From Apostichopus parvimensis (lineage: Eukaryota > Echinodermata > Holothuroidea > Aspidochirotida > Stichopodidae): a stretch of 23,178 bases of DNA. The notes under the pieces were generated by a model. The model saw nothing but the letters and a program-made list of their open reading frames with translations, searched no databases and had not been told where the DNA came from. Position 1 is the stretch's first letter. The number at the start of each line of letters is the position of its first letter. The position numbers and the translations under genes were made by a program. Where the stretch lies: positions 32,844 through 56,021 of the forward strand of contig KN886432.1 in the NCBI GenBank assembly GCA_000934455.1, written 5' to 3'. Positions 1 through 10,700 of the stretch are shown piece by piece.

Positions 1-745
1 GCTTAGCTGGCAGTTGAATCCATGACTGGGCACATCGCATTTAGCTAGCGACCGTGCGATTCCGCCGAAATGCCGACATTTTGTGGATTTAACGTTTGAA
101 AGGTGGTGAACCAAATTTAGGTTGTTCAGGGAAACTATTTTTGTCGTCATGTGAGGGCCCAAAATAGGGCCTTCTGTGGAGTCAGTCAGTTATAATGAAA
201 TGATCGCGAAATTAGTTTTTTCTTAACTTTTTCGTATTCATGACCAGTATGCGTTTTGGTGTGAGTAGCAAAATGTCTGTCATTTTAATTTGCCCGTCAT
301 TTTGGGAAATGATTCCACCCGTGGGAGACTTGATCAAGTCAAATATTTAACTTGTTATTCCCGCTTCCTATCTAATCTGATGTCATCATTCTCTGTAAAG
401 AACTACTTGGCGGTTTTACAATTTGAACTTTCCACTGTTTGTGTGTGGAATACGACGTGTGATAATGAACTAACTTGTTGGACCAATCTCTGCTCTTTGA
501 CGTTTCTCTGTGGTACGGCTATTGTAAACAAGTTGCAGGTCGTGCCATTATTGAATGGGTGCAATCAAACAACAATTTAGCAGATTTAGTAGAGGAGTAT
601 TTTTATTTTTTACGTTTTCGTTCTAATATTGCATGAATGCAAACTACCAAGTGCATATACTGTTGGTTCTTTGTTTTGCAATGGGGCATAGTTTATCCTT
701 AGTAATAAGCGCAACGGTCTATTGCATAAATAAGTTCGTGGCAGG
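1..745. other. No gene recognised (distal 3' flank)
   Basis: A 96-codon plus-strand frame (290-580) has no family resemblance. Nothing else is supported here. Confidence 0.5.
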
Positions 746-1023
746 CAGGTGCGTAGCCAGGAATTTGCCAAGGGAGGGGCGAAACTGTAGATTCGGCATT
801 GCAAACTATCTAAGCGTAGCGCCACCATAATTGGCGCGAAGCGTACAAGAAAATTTTGGCTGAAATGCCTCCCAGATCGCTGGAAATGGCAATTCCCAGG
901 CCTTGTAAGTTGCATTTTCTCTTTTGAAAATACTAGCGATATCATAAAAACATTAAAAAAAAAATGCTCAAGGGGGGGGGGCGACTTCCCCCTTCGCCCC
1001 CCCTCCCCTTGGCTACGCGCCTG
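746..1023. mobile_element. Non-autonomous hAT-like element (MITE), 278 bp
   Basis: Inverted ends CAGGTGCGTAGCCA and, on the other strand, CAGGCGCGTAGCCA are flanked by a perfect 8-bp target duplication GTGGCAGG (738-745 and 1024-1031). An 8-bp duplication and CAG-starting ends fit the hAT superfamily. There is no transposase inside. The inner ends are G- and C-rich runs. Confidence 0.85.
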
Positions 1024-1269
1024 GTGGCAGGGTTCCACTTTATGAGCAAATTTCCCGGAATACGACAATATCAGGATTTTTTTCGGGGAATAACAAGGGG
1101 CAGTTCATATACACCCTACAGTAATTAGGGCTAACAACCGTTGAAATCAGTCCATTTCGGGAATTAGTAACCGGATTTCAGGATATGTAGCTGCGCGGTT
1201 CGGAGAAATTCATTTTTGAAATGTGGAAACACTGATTATTGTTTGCACCGGCCATGCCATGCATGATCA

Positions 1270-1700
1270 TGTGTCATGCATTGGCTTCCTGTCTCTCAGC
1301 GCATGCAGTTTAAGATCCTACTAATTCACACCTACAAAGCGATCAACGGGCTTGCCCTCAACATATCACTGACCTTCTTACTCCTTTGCGTCGGTCAACT
1401 ACAGTTACGCTTCGCTCTTCCTATCATGCGCATTTGCAATTTACTCCTGGTCCACGTACCCGCAGACGTTATGGCGATCGTGCCTTTTCTGTCGCTGCGC
1501 CTTTTCTTTGGAACGAGCTCCCATTTTACGTTCGTGACTCTCCCTCCCTCTGTATTTTCAAGAGACAACTTAAAACATTTCTGTTTGATTCCTATAGTTT
1601 CTTTTTTCCTTGGTTTCCTTTGTCTCTTTCCTACTTTTTAAAGCGCTTTGAAACGCTGTTTTGAGCGCTTTATAAATGTAATTTATTATTATTATTATCT
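1270..1700 (+). mobile_element. 5'-truncated non-LTR (CR1/L2-like) retrotransposon, 3' end
   Basis: Encodes the end of a LINE polyprotein: HWLPVSQRMQFKILLIHTYK AINGLA, then in another frame YGDRAFSVAAPFLWNELPF and FKRQLKTFLF. A single-base deletion near 1352 moves the frame. The 3' end AAAGCGCTTTGAAACG...AGCGCTTTATAAATG followed by ATT repeats is typical of this group. It is a dead fragment, unlikely to be mobile. Confidence 0.85.
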
Positions 1701-2759
1701 TCCGTACCAGTAACAAATCGCAGCAACTTATTAAAATCCTATTATGTAATTGCATGTTTGTCGCTTTGTTGACATGATCGTATTTTTTTTGGGGGGGGGG
1801 GTCATACGTCAGTTTTTTTATTTCCAAACGTTTCTATAATTTCATATGCTAAACACCTTTTCATATTTTATTTTAACTATTTTTTTTCAAATATTTTCTA
1901 TGTACGTATCCTAAAGTTACAAGATTGGAAGCATGTTACATGTGAAATTAATTACAAATTACACATTTCCTGGAAAAGAAACTATGATTCCTTGCCATAC
2001 AATTGCTCAAAATGCACAAAAATGCTCAAAATTTAAAACAAAAAGATATCGGACTAATGTAGAGCGAGTCAACAGTTCAAATTTGTCCAAGAACTTAGTG
2101 AGAGCCAGCAAATATCAGACATTTCCAGCTCATATTTGTAGCACACCCTTGTGGGCATTAACGATTTCATTCAATGGTAAGGATTTAACAGTATAGAAGT
2201 TTCATTCCAAAATGTTTCAATATCCAATAAGAACAGTCTTCCTATGTTAATCTAAAATCACAGAAAAAAATGGCCAAATTTGAGCCAATTTGAGATAACC
2301 TTTTGTCACCTTGCGGCAATTTTTGCCCATTTGAGAAAACCTGTTGACCCCTTGAATAGCTCAGAGGGTGAAAACCGATAAGAGTAGTTTCAAAGCAGGT
2401 TTAAAACCGACTGTAAAAGCAGATTTCATTTCCAGGATGATCGAAAGTCTAATAAAGACCCTTCACAAAACTAAACTGAACTTGACCAAGCTATGTTCAC
2501 AAAAAGAAAATCACACCATTGGAGAATTCACAGATTAATTGTAGCTTTAATTTTGAAGTAATCGTTTTTAATATAGGTTTCCAGACATTCACACCGGTGG
2601 ACCTCATGTGACCTTTGACCTATACCAATTCAATATGGGTCTTGAACTCACCAAGCTAGATCTACGTAGCAGGCGTGACATTGATTTAACCTGTGCTTTG
2701 TTGAGATATCGTTGTCTACAAGCTGTGTTGTTTGTCAATAATTTCATTAGTAAAGTATA
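1701..2759. other. No gene recognised
   Basis: AT-rich non-coding sequence with short homopolymers (G11 near 1791). The last part (2590-2730) resembles the repeat at 4485-5420. Confidence 0.5.
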
Positions 2760-3640
2760 AACTAAACACAAGAGCCCAATGGCGCTATCCAAACTTGGGT
2801 GCAAAAAACGTTGGCCAAAAGAGATTTGGGCCCTAAAAAGTCCAAACAAAAACTTTGGTTCCCAAAATGGGCTCAACATAATGCTGAACCCAAGTGGGCC
2901 TAAAATGTTAATGCCCACATGTACCAGCTATTAAACTAACAACTGTATTCCAACTTTCCAAGTTTGAATACAATACAATTTATGGTCGTGGAGTTATTAC
3001 AATTGTACAATTTTGGGCCCTCCCAAAAAGTTGGGCCCACTAAACGTTTGCGCTTAAATGGTCCTAAAATTATTTGGCCCAAACAATCTGACTGAAAAAC
3101 ATATTTGTCCCGCCCAAACAAATGTGGGCCCAAATTGTATTGGGCCTCACAAGTTTTTGGCCCAAAGAATGTGTCCCCAAAATGCGTTTGAGATGAAAGT
3201 AAATTTCGGCCCACCTAGCAAAAAATGAATCCGGAATATTTTTGGGCCCAGATGGTCCCAAGAAAATGTAGGCCTTTATGTACCAGCTATTAACCAACAA
3301 CATGTATTCCAAGTTTGGATACAATCCGATTTTAAGTTGTTGAGTTATTGCAATTTTAAAATTTTGGCCCCTTCCCAAGAATTGGGCCCAATTAAATTCT
3401 GTCCCAAATATGGTCCAAAAATATTTGGCGCAAATAAACTGGCTTAAAAAATATTTGCCCCCCCCCCCCCACCCCCTTAACTTGAACGCACGAAATGTGG
3501 GTCCGAATGGATAAAGATATTGGGCAGCACAAATTCGGGCCTAAAAATGTGTCCCAAAATGCATTTGAGTTGGAAATATTACTTCGGATCGTAACCAATA
3601 AAACGATGTGTAAGTTGTAACCCATGAACCCTTGCGGGTT
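2760..3640. repeat. GGGCCCAAA-rich repeat field with two diverged units
   Basis: TTGGGCCC and its complement recur many times. Two related units about 362 bp apart are visible: TGTACCAGCTATTAA...AACAA...GTATTCCAA (2920 and 3279) and GTCCC(C)AAAATGC(A/G)TTTGAG (3172 and 3551). Minus-strand reading frames here follow the repeat and do not look like a protein family. Confidence 0.65.
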
Positions 3641-4094
3641 TCTCCCACATTTTTTGTCGCTTAAACGTCGTAAAAATAATTGCTGACATCATTATAATTA
3701 GTATAAAAGGTAACTTTTTTTAGCCCCCCTTTTTTAGCCCCCCTTTTTTAAGCCTTTTTTGACCCCAGTTAGTGTATGAAGGGACTTGATCTGATTGTTA
3801 TGACATCTACCGTGGTATGACCCGATTGTCTAACTGCCTTTGTGACCATGGCCATTGCTCATTCAAATCTAGCGAAGCGAGGCATTAAGCGCAATTCATG
3901 GTTATCGCGAAAAAAACCCAATTATTTCCACATATTTGAAAATCCATTCAAGTATAATTATCAGTGACAAACCCTCACAGTGTTAACTGACCATATTTAA
4001 CCAGTCTTGCATTCAATGCAAAAGGTTGGAATATCTTTTTACAATCTTCTTTTTTTAAGTTAGCCTTTACATTTCGTCAGAGACGTATATGGAG

Positions 4095-4221
4095 CAGTGG
4101 CGTAGCCAGAGGTGGGCCAGGGGGGGGGGCATTAATACATAATTTCTTGGTAATTCCTACAATCAACCCCCCCCCCCCCCCCTCTTGCCTCCATAACAAT
4201 AGAATACTGGCTACGCCACTG
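4095..4221. mobile_element. Non-autonomous hAT-like element (MITE), 127 bp
   Basis: Inverted ends CAGTGGCGTAGCCAG / CTGGCTACGCCACTG are perfect over 15 bp and flanked by the 8-bp duplication ATATGGAG (4087-4094 and 4222-4229). The ends are related to the element at 746. Its middle is G10 and C14 runs with a short spacer. Confidence 0.88.
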
Positions 4222-4484
4222 ATATGGAGTTAGTGTTTTATTTTGCCATCTACTAACTTCACATTGCCTTCGAGGAGCAGTCTTCAGAAGGCAAGTCTAA
4301 CACACGCACACACCGTAAGGCAAAAAAGCACACAGAAACGTCATATAATTATCTCCCTATACATGTAATTTATAGATAGGGGGGGGGGGGGTGAGATATT
4401 GTACTTCACCCTACATCAGAATTGTGAGGAAGTGTGCGTGCGTGCGTGCGAGTGAGCAAAACAGTATCGCGAGTAGGTCCGATC

Positions 4485-5420
4485 ATGGATTCTGTTTTAA
4501 CCTCCATGGTCCGATCAAGTTCAAACTTAGTGGGTTACTGCCTGAGTGACCATGTAAGTTCGTGCCTGCGTAATTGATGACGTCATTTGTAAAAAAAAAG
4601 AAGCTAAATAAACACATAAAAATAGGTTTTTAGCCATTTTCTGCTTTTCAACATGTAGGAAAAAGTCATGAAACCACAAGATATGTAGAGAATGATGAGA
4701 CGAATTTGAAAAAAGCAAAATGTGTGTCGCAAACTCCTCCTAGACCGCAATTCCGATCAACTTCAAACTTGGTGGGTAGGTGCCCGACCATTTAAACGTG
4801 TGCTTTCGTGATTGATGACTTCTAAACTAAGTATGAAGTTAGTCCGACCTTCCCTTCTTGAGATATCGTGTTTACAAGGTTTTCACAATTTGACCCCTGG
4901 TGACCCCAAATGATCTTTGACCTCCAAAAATAATAGGCTTCTTCTACACATCAAATATGAAATTGGTCGGACCTTCCCTTATTGAGATATCGTGTTTACA
5001 AGGTTTTCACAATTTGACCCTTGGTGACCCTAATGACCTCCACCAAAAACAATAGGCTTCTTGTACTTAATATGGTACTTCTACACACCAAATATGAAAT
5101 TGGTCTGACCTTTCCTTCTTGAGATATCGTGTTTACAAGCTGGGAGTCACAAACGCACTCACACCATCATGAATGCATAGGTTACGGTTATCATCGAAAC
5201 CAATAAACATAAAAATTGGCTTTTTGCCATTTTCTGCTTGTCAACATGTAGGAAAAAGTCATGAAACCACAAGATATGTAGAGACTGATGGGACACTTTA
5301 AAGAAAGGTGCTAACGTGGTTGTTAAGAGTTGAGGTCAAACATCAATTTTGCATAAATTGTGCGAAAAAGTGTCGCAAACTCCTGCTACACCGGAAGTTC
5401 AAACTGTGTGAACAAATGGC
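4485..5420. repeat. Interspersed repeat array with internal direct repeats
   Basis: GAGATATCGTGTTTACAAG followed by GTTTTCACAATTTGACCC recurs at about 4859, 4984 and 5118. GTAGGAAAAAGTCATGAAAC with flanks recurs at 4655 and 5252, and TTCAAACTTRGTGGGT at 4521 and 4761. A relative lies at 2590-2730 (TGACCTTTGACCT, GAGATATCGTTGTCTACAAG). No coding potential was recognised. Confidence 0.7.
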
Positions 5421-7366
5421 ATACTTTCTAGCGAACTTAGGATGCCAAGAGTTATGTCATGAGATCTGCAGCTCCATGGGTGGCCCTCTTGTTGGCATTT
5501 AGATTAACGTTAACTTATTGTTCGCATCAACAGCTGTGCTTTAGGCTACTAAATGTAGTAGAATGTCATGGCTTTTAAAAAGTTCATGTGGTTATTCAAA
5601 GACATCTTGTTATTAATGCGAAACAGTTTTCTTTGGTAAACGCTCATATTCAAAGACAAAACGGGTAAGGTGGAGGGAGGGGGCGTGGAGGCTGACAGGG
5701 GCGGAGGAAAGGGAGTCAAAAACAGGAAAAGGGAAAAAGTCACAGATTATCAACATTTAGCCGGAAGGAAATGTGCCTTGCTCCTAGTATTGGTTAGGGG
5801 CAGTTGTATATAGAGCTGCAACACATATAGGGGGGGGGGGGGGGAGGGGGTATATAGAGGTCTTGTGAAACCATTAAGTAATATTTTGCGACTCGAATGA
5901 CAGGTGCATGTTGTAAATCTAATACAAAGATAATAAAAATACAATTATTTAAGATCTTTCAATCTATTTTTCACCATTTCTTTAGGTAACAGTCTCGTTC
6001 TCTTCAAACATTCCTCTTATCTAAAATATAGCTTTAAGGGTAAAACATTAAGAGCTATTAATTAATGATAAGCGAAGACATCCACCATTGTGAAGTACAG
6101 TTACTGATCTTCTAAAAAAATAATGCTACCATAGTCCAAAACAGCTCACCCCCTGAACTCATCCGTTTATCACTCCCAATTGATTACTAAAAAGTGTGTT
6201 TGGGGGAGGGAAAGGTGCAGTGCAAACATCCAAAAAACATGGTCTGTTTTTGTACTTTTTGCAAAATAGGAAGTATTAATATGGTTAATATCTATATAAT
6301 ATAAACTTCCCAAGTACAATTTATTAAATGCAAGGACTCGTAGTATTACTCGAGTCCATGCAGCGTTAATTAATAAATATGGTTACAGAACATCCTTCCA
6401 ATTGGACATTTGTTTTAAAAAACCAAAAAAACCCCCAAATTGTATGAAGATGCCGAAACTAACTTACATGAATGAATTCTTTCATCAGATGGTGTCCATT
6501 CTAATGCTGCACTCGTTTCTAAGAGTTAGTAATATTCAAGATCATTCCAACACTCAAATAAATGGTCAATGAAAATCTGATCCTCTACTACATTCACTAA
6601 TTGTCCACTTACAGAATGCACCCTAACATGCATAATGTACCCTAAAATCAAGGATGAGCCTGGGGTAAAAAAAAAATCACGGAACTTTGCAAAAATTGCG
6701 GTATAGGCTCCAGTTTGCGTATGCTACAGTGTGTTAGGATAATAGTTTTTGTCCCGCGGTAGAAAAGATATCACGGATATTCCGCGCATTCGCGGAAAAA
6801 GCTCATGCCTTTAAAAGACGGTTAGACCTCAAAAGTATAACAGTGTGGTACCTCATTGCCTTAAAATCTTGCAATAACATGAAAATCAAAAAACAAAAAA
6901 AAAAAAAGAAAATGATTTAAAAGAAGAAAAGTGACAATTTGTAATAAGTAGACAATTTGCTTTGAGGGTTGACACTGTCAATGAGGTTACCTAAATTGGG
7001 AATGGATTTTTACCAGATCCTGTCGGGGAAGGTTGACAGGCAACTTCCTTTTCACATTTAGCAGGAATAATCCTTGTGTGCTCGACTACCCATCATCCAA
7101 ATAGGGATAAGAGTTGCCCAATGGTGCTTGGCAATGTGGTCATATTCCAATGACACTACACCCACCCCACGGATGGTCACATATGCAGCTGCACGTACCG
7201 CAAGTATTTTCAAACGGGTTAATCTTTGCCGTATACCAAGAATTCTCGGTCTCCGGGGAACGCCGTTTCCAGGAACGATGAAAATTCCATCACTTCCCGG
7301 CTGAGAGGCAAGTAGTCTTGGCTCTCTGTCAAGACCATAAAAAACCTCGTGGGATTTGTGAGGAGT
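5421..7366 (-). other. 3' UTR / downstream flank of the DDX21 gene
   Basis: No other gene seen. The clearest AATAAA on the minus strand is at about 6324-6319, roughly 1 kb beyond the stop codon. Whether it is used is unknown. A pyrimidine-poor G16 run near 5830 and an A-run near 6890 are the only other obvious features. Confidence 0.4.
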
Positions 7367-7732
7367 TTACTCACCACCTCCACCTGTCTTGGGGCCTCCC
7401 CTGTTGAACCCACCTCGGAAGTTCCCTCTTCCAGATTTAAATCCCCCTCCATCGCCCCTGCCTCCTCTGAAACCCCCTCTGCCTCTTCCACCACCACGAC
7501 CCCCTCCTCCTCTTCCTCTGCCACCTCCCCTACCAAAGCCCCCTCCCCTACCAAAGCCTCCTCTTCCACCACGGAAACCACCTCTCCCTCTGCCTCTCCC
7601 GCCATATCCTCTGCCACCTCCAAATCCTCGACTCCTTCCAAACGAGTTACCATGATAGAAGTCTGTGAAGAAATTATCCGGAAATTCGTCCAACGTCTCC
7701 ACCTGAGTCTGTTCGTCGTCAGCGAAAGCATC
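7367..7732 (-). CDS. DDX21: DDX21 exon 14 (arginine/glycine-rich tail and stop, residues 708-828)
   Basis: Starts [20 protein letters not shown], then [19 protein letters not shown], then about 90 residues of RGG, FRGG and GRGRGG repeats of the glycine/arginine-rich type seen in nucleolin and fibrillarin. Such tails bind RNA and are arginine-methylated. TAA is at 7369-7367. The stop overlaps a good 5' splice site (GGTG/GTGAGTAA), so splicing to a further exon is possible. Confidence 0.88.
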   Translation of the reverse strand, partial: DAFADDEQTQVETLDEFPDNFFTDFYHGNSFGRSRGFGGGRGYGGRGRGRGGFRGGRGGFGRGGGFGRGGGRGRGGGGRGGGRGRGGFRGGRGDGGGFKSGRGNFRGGFNRGGPKTGGGGE

Positions 7733-10700
7733 CTGAAAAGGTGAATAAAAACTTGTCAAAACGACGAAGAAGGACGACACCCTTCCGAGGGCTCAAATAA
7801 CTACTTTGGAGCAGCAAATATATCCAGCGGTTTCTATGCCGCAGAATCTGTTACTCTCTGAGGGTCATGGAGGCTAGCTTGCTAGGGGGCACCGACATCT
7901 CTGTGGCATCAGTGCTACTACATAAGAACAACAACAACAACCCACAAAGCTAATTAAATTAAAGCGAGTTGGCCTTCAATTGCACTAGAGGCTCTGTGGC
8001 GTCATTCTGATATTACCTCTCACCAAGAAAAGCTTGAAGCCGACAGAGTCAAGTAAGCTAAAGAAAGGTGCTTGGAATGGCTGTCCATTGTTTGCTTGCT
8101 ATATCAGAGATGGTTCCCACTGTTTCTCTTGTAATATCTAAACGTCTCTTTTTGCATTCTTGAAATTGTGTAGAAACTTAAAAGCAAAATTTTGCATCAT
8201 CTTTTTCATTTGTTGTATCAGATACAATAATCTGCGAGTGTTTTCCCAGTTTTTTACAGTATCTCCTAACCTCCACGCAAATCCTCTGTGGTTGACAATT
8301 TCTTTTATACGTCAGACATTTCACTGTCTCTCTGGTGGATCAGTAGTTTGATTTCTACCATCAATTAGCGCTTGGCTATCAGACGGCAATTCCTGTTACA
8401 TCATTTCCACCTTATCACTTCTTGCCTTTTGGTTCTTCAGAACAAGAAATAGAACTGGCATTAGGCCTCAAAAACTACTCCCGTAACTAACCAATGTATC
8501 GTCATGGATGTATCAAACAGAACGAATTACTTTGTGCAAAGTTTTCTACCACATGCTTGTTCACACAACTGACGACAGAAATAAGTACCAGCCTTGCTTT
8601 ATTAAACCAATGATAGAAGAATTAGAAGGTAACACAGTAATTGATGCATTAAACAGACTTTTGACAAATTTATCCGTTCAGCTCGTAGCTTCAAGTCCCC
8701 GTCAGAGAGTGTAAGACCAAACTTTTTTGTAGAAATAGTCGTGCATGATTTCTTATAGATCTTTGAGCAACTTTGCAATTTTTTTCGACTAGGTATCACT
8801 GTGCGTTCACTCTAAGGGGTGTGGAGTGGGACATGGGGAATATTCCAGGACACTTCTAAACCACTTGAAGATGGTACTTACCAGAACTTGCTTTTCTATC
8901 TCAAATTCAGTATCAAAGAGGGCGGTCTTCCGGTCTTTACTGAGCAGGACCGAATTCTTCTGCATCTTAAAAGCGTCATCTCCGAGCTTTCGTTGGAGGA
9001 TGTCAGATAGCTCATCGCGGTTTCCAATGGAGAGTTCACTCGTCATTTTGAAGGTAGATTTTCTCTGAATACGGGGGAAGAGAATGTCATAGGGTAAGCT
9101 TCCTCAATTTACGAGAAATGATTCTAAGAAGGGAACATTTTGAGCAGCAGCTTTAATAAATTGCTTTTGACTTCTGTATTTTATTTGGTTTTTATTATTC
9201 TTTCTTTTACATCACACTTCCCATTTTGTACAATATTTGGTCACACATCAATTGAGTTGAATCATATTTCAGGGAGTGTACTGTAAAAATAGCAATACTG
9301 GGGTAAACTTAGTCAAGAAATATTTTCTGCTCCTGCTTTACAGGGTGGTGGGGGGGGATGTACAATTTACAAACCGAATCAGTTCCAGCATATATCTGTT
9401 GCCAACCCCCCCAAAAAACGATTAACTTGTCTTTAAAAACAAATGGCATCACAGACCATCAAATGTTATTAACTAACAGATCCATTTATTTCTACTCCAG
9501 TCAGAAGATCAGTAATTGATAATCCTCGTCATGAAAGAATCAGACGGCAATTCCTTTGACATCATCTCGACCGACTTTTAGGATAGAAAGTTGTATACAA
9601 ATTGCAACATCTGCCTGAACTAGTTACCGAGTGAATGTACCTTGAACTTTAGACTCATCTACTTGACATTTGCAAACATAACTGACACTCGTGTCACTTG
9701 AAAGTGATTTTAGATTGTGTCTGTGGCGAGTTGCTTCAGTGTCCATGGAGCACATACAAACACACACGAGTATAACCAGCACCTGCTTAACTGCACACGG
9801 TTAACAAAGTCTTTCCCCACATCTGATGGGATTGATGAGAACACTCACCTTGACATTATTGATTCAAGTTTTGAACTGTCAGTGATACTATGACCAAGCC
9901 ATACCATAGTTAAAAACAACCGACATCCTGTGACACACTTTCAACTTTCCTGACACAGTTTCAACTGGATTAAATCTAACTGCTTTTAACATTTACATCT
10001 AAAGCTGGTTATTAAATACACCTGGTCAAGATAGCCACTACTATGTGTGGTAACACTCACCGGTAGACAGGTCAAGCTTGATCTTCTGCACATATCCTGC
10101 AGGCCTGCTACATGGGCAAGAAGAGATGTGACCGTTTCCAATGGGCCATATTTATCCAGAAGAGACTGAGCCCTACTCTCAAGCATCTCCTTGGACTGCT
10201 GCGGGACTTTCTCAAAGGAACTAGAATTGAAATGACAGAAGAAAGAAGAAATTCAACGAAAAAAATATCACTGGTGGTAGGTCATATTATGATATTAATT
10301 TCAGATGATGGAAATATGCAGAGTATTCCTTTGATTCACTGGTTGTTCATCTGATCTGCTGCTTTTAGGGTTGGTTGTGGAGTGCATGTTCTATTGTACT
10401 GTACAACAGAAGTACTTCATTTGCACAGACAACACTTTCAATGTATCTGAAAGCACGAGTGCCCAGTTTTTGTAGTCCCCCCATCGGTTAATCCAACAAT
10501 CTCTCCCAGACGAGAGTTGACAGCTCTACTTTAACTTCATTCATGGCTGACCAGGTATGTTTTAACCAATAAACACATCGCACATAGAGTGCTAGAATAA
10601 GGTGACCAGACGTCCCCGATTTTCGGGGACAGTCCCCGATTAAAGTGTGCTGTACCCTATGAACAAGTGTCCCCGAAAATGTCCCCGATTCGTCAAAATG

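Noticed and set aside
610-1068. 152-codon minus frame
   Set aside because: It crosses the hAT-like element and its poly-G/poly-C inner ends, and has no family resemblance.
1276-1664. Two plus-strand frames as separate genes
   Set aside because: Together they are one frameshifted LINE 3' end.
2604-3625. Several overlapping minus frames of 77-104 codons
   Set aside because: They are translations of the GGGCCCAAA repeat field. The shared LGPxxxG patterns are repeat-driven.
7219-7744. Glu/Val-rich minus frame and Ser/Thr/Pro-rich plus frames
   Set aside because: These are shifted or antisense readings of the glycine/arginine-rich exon 14.
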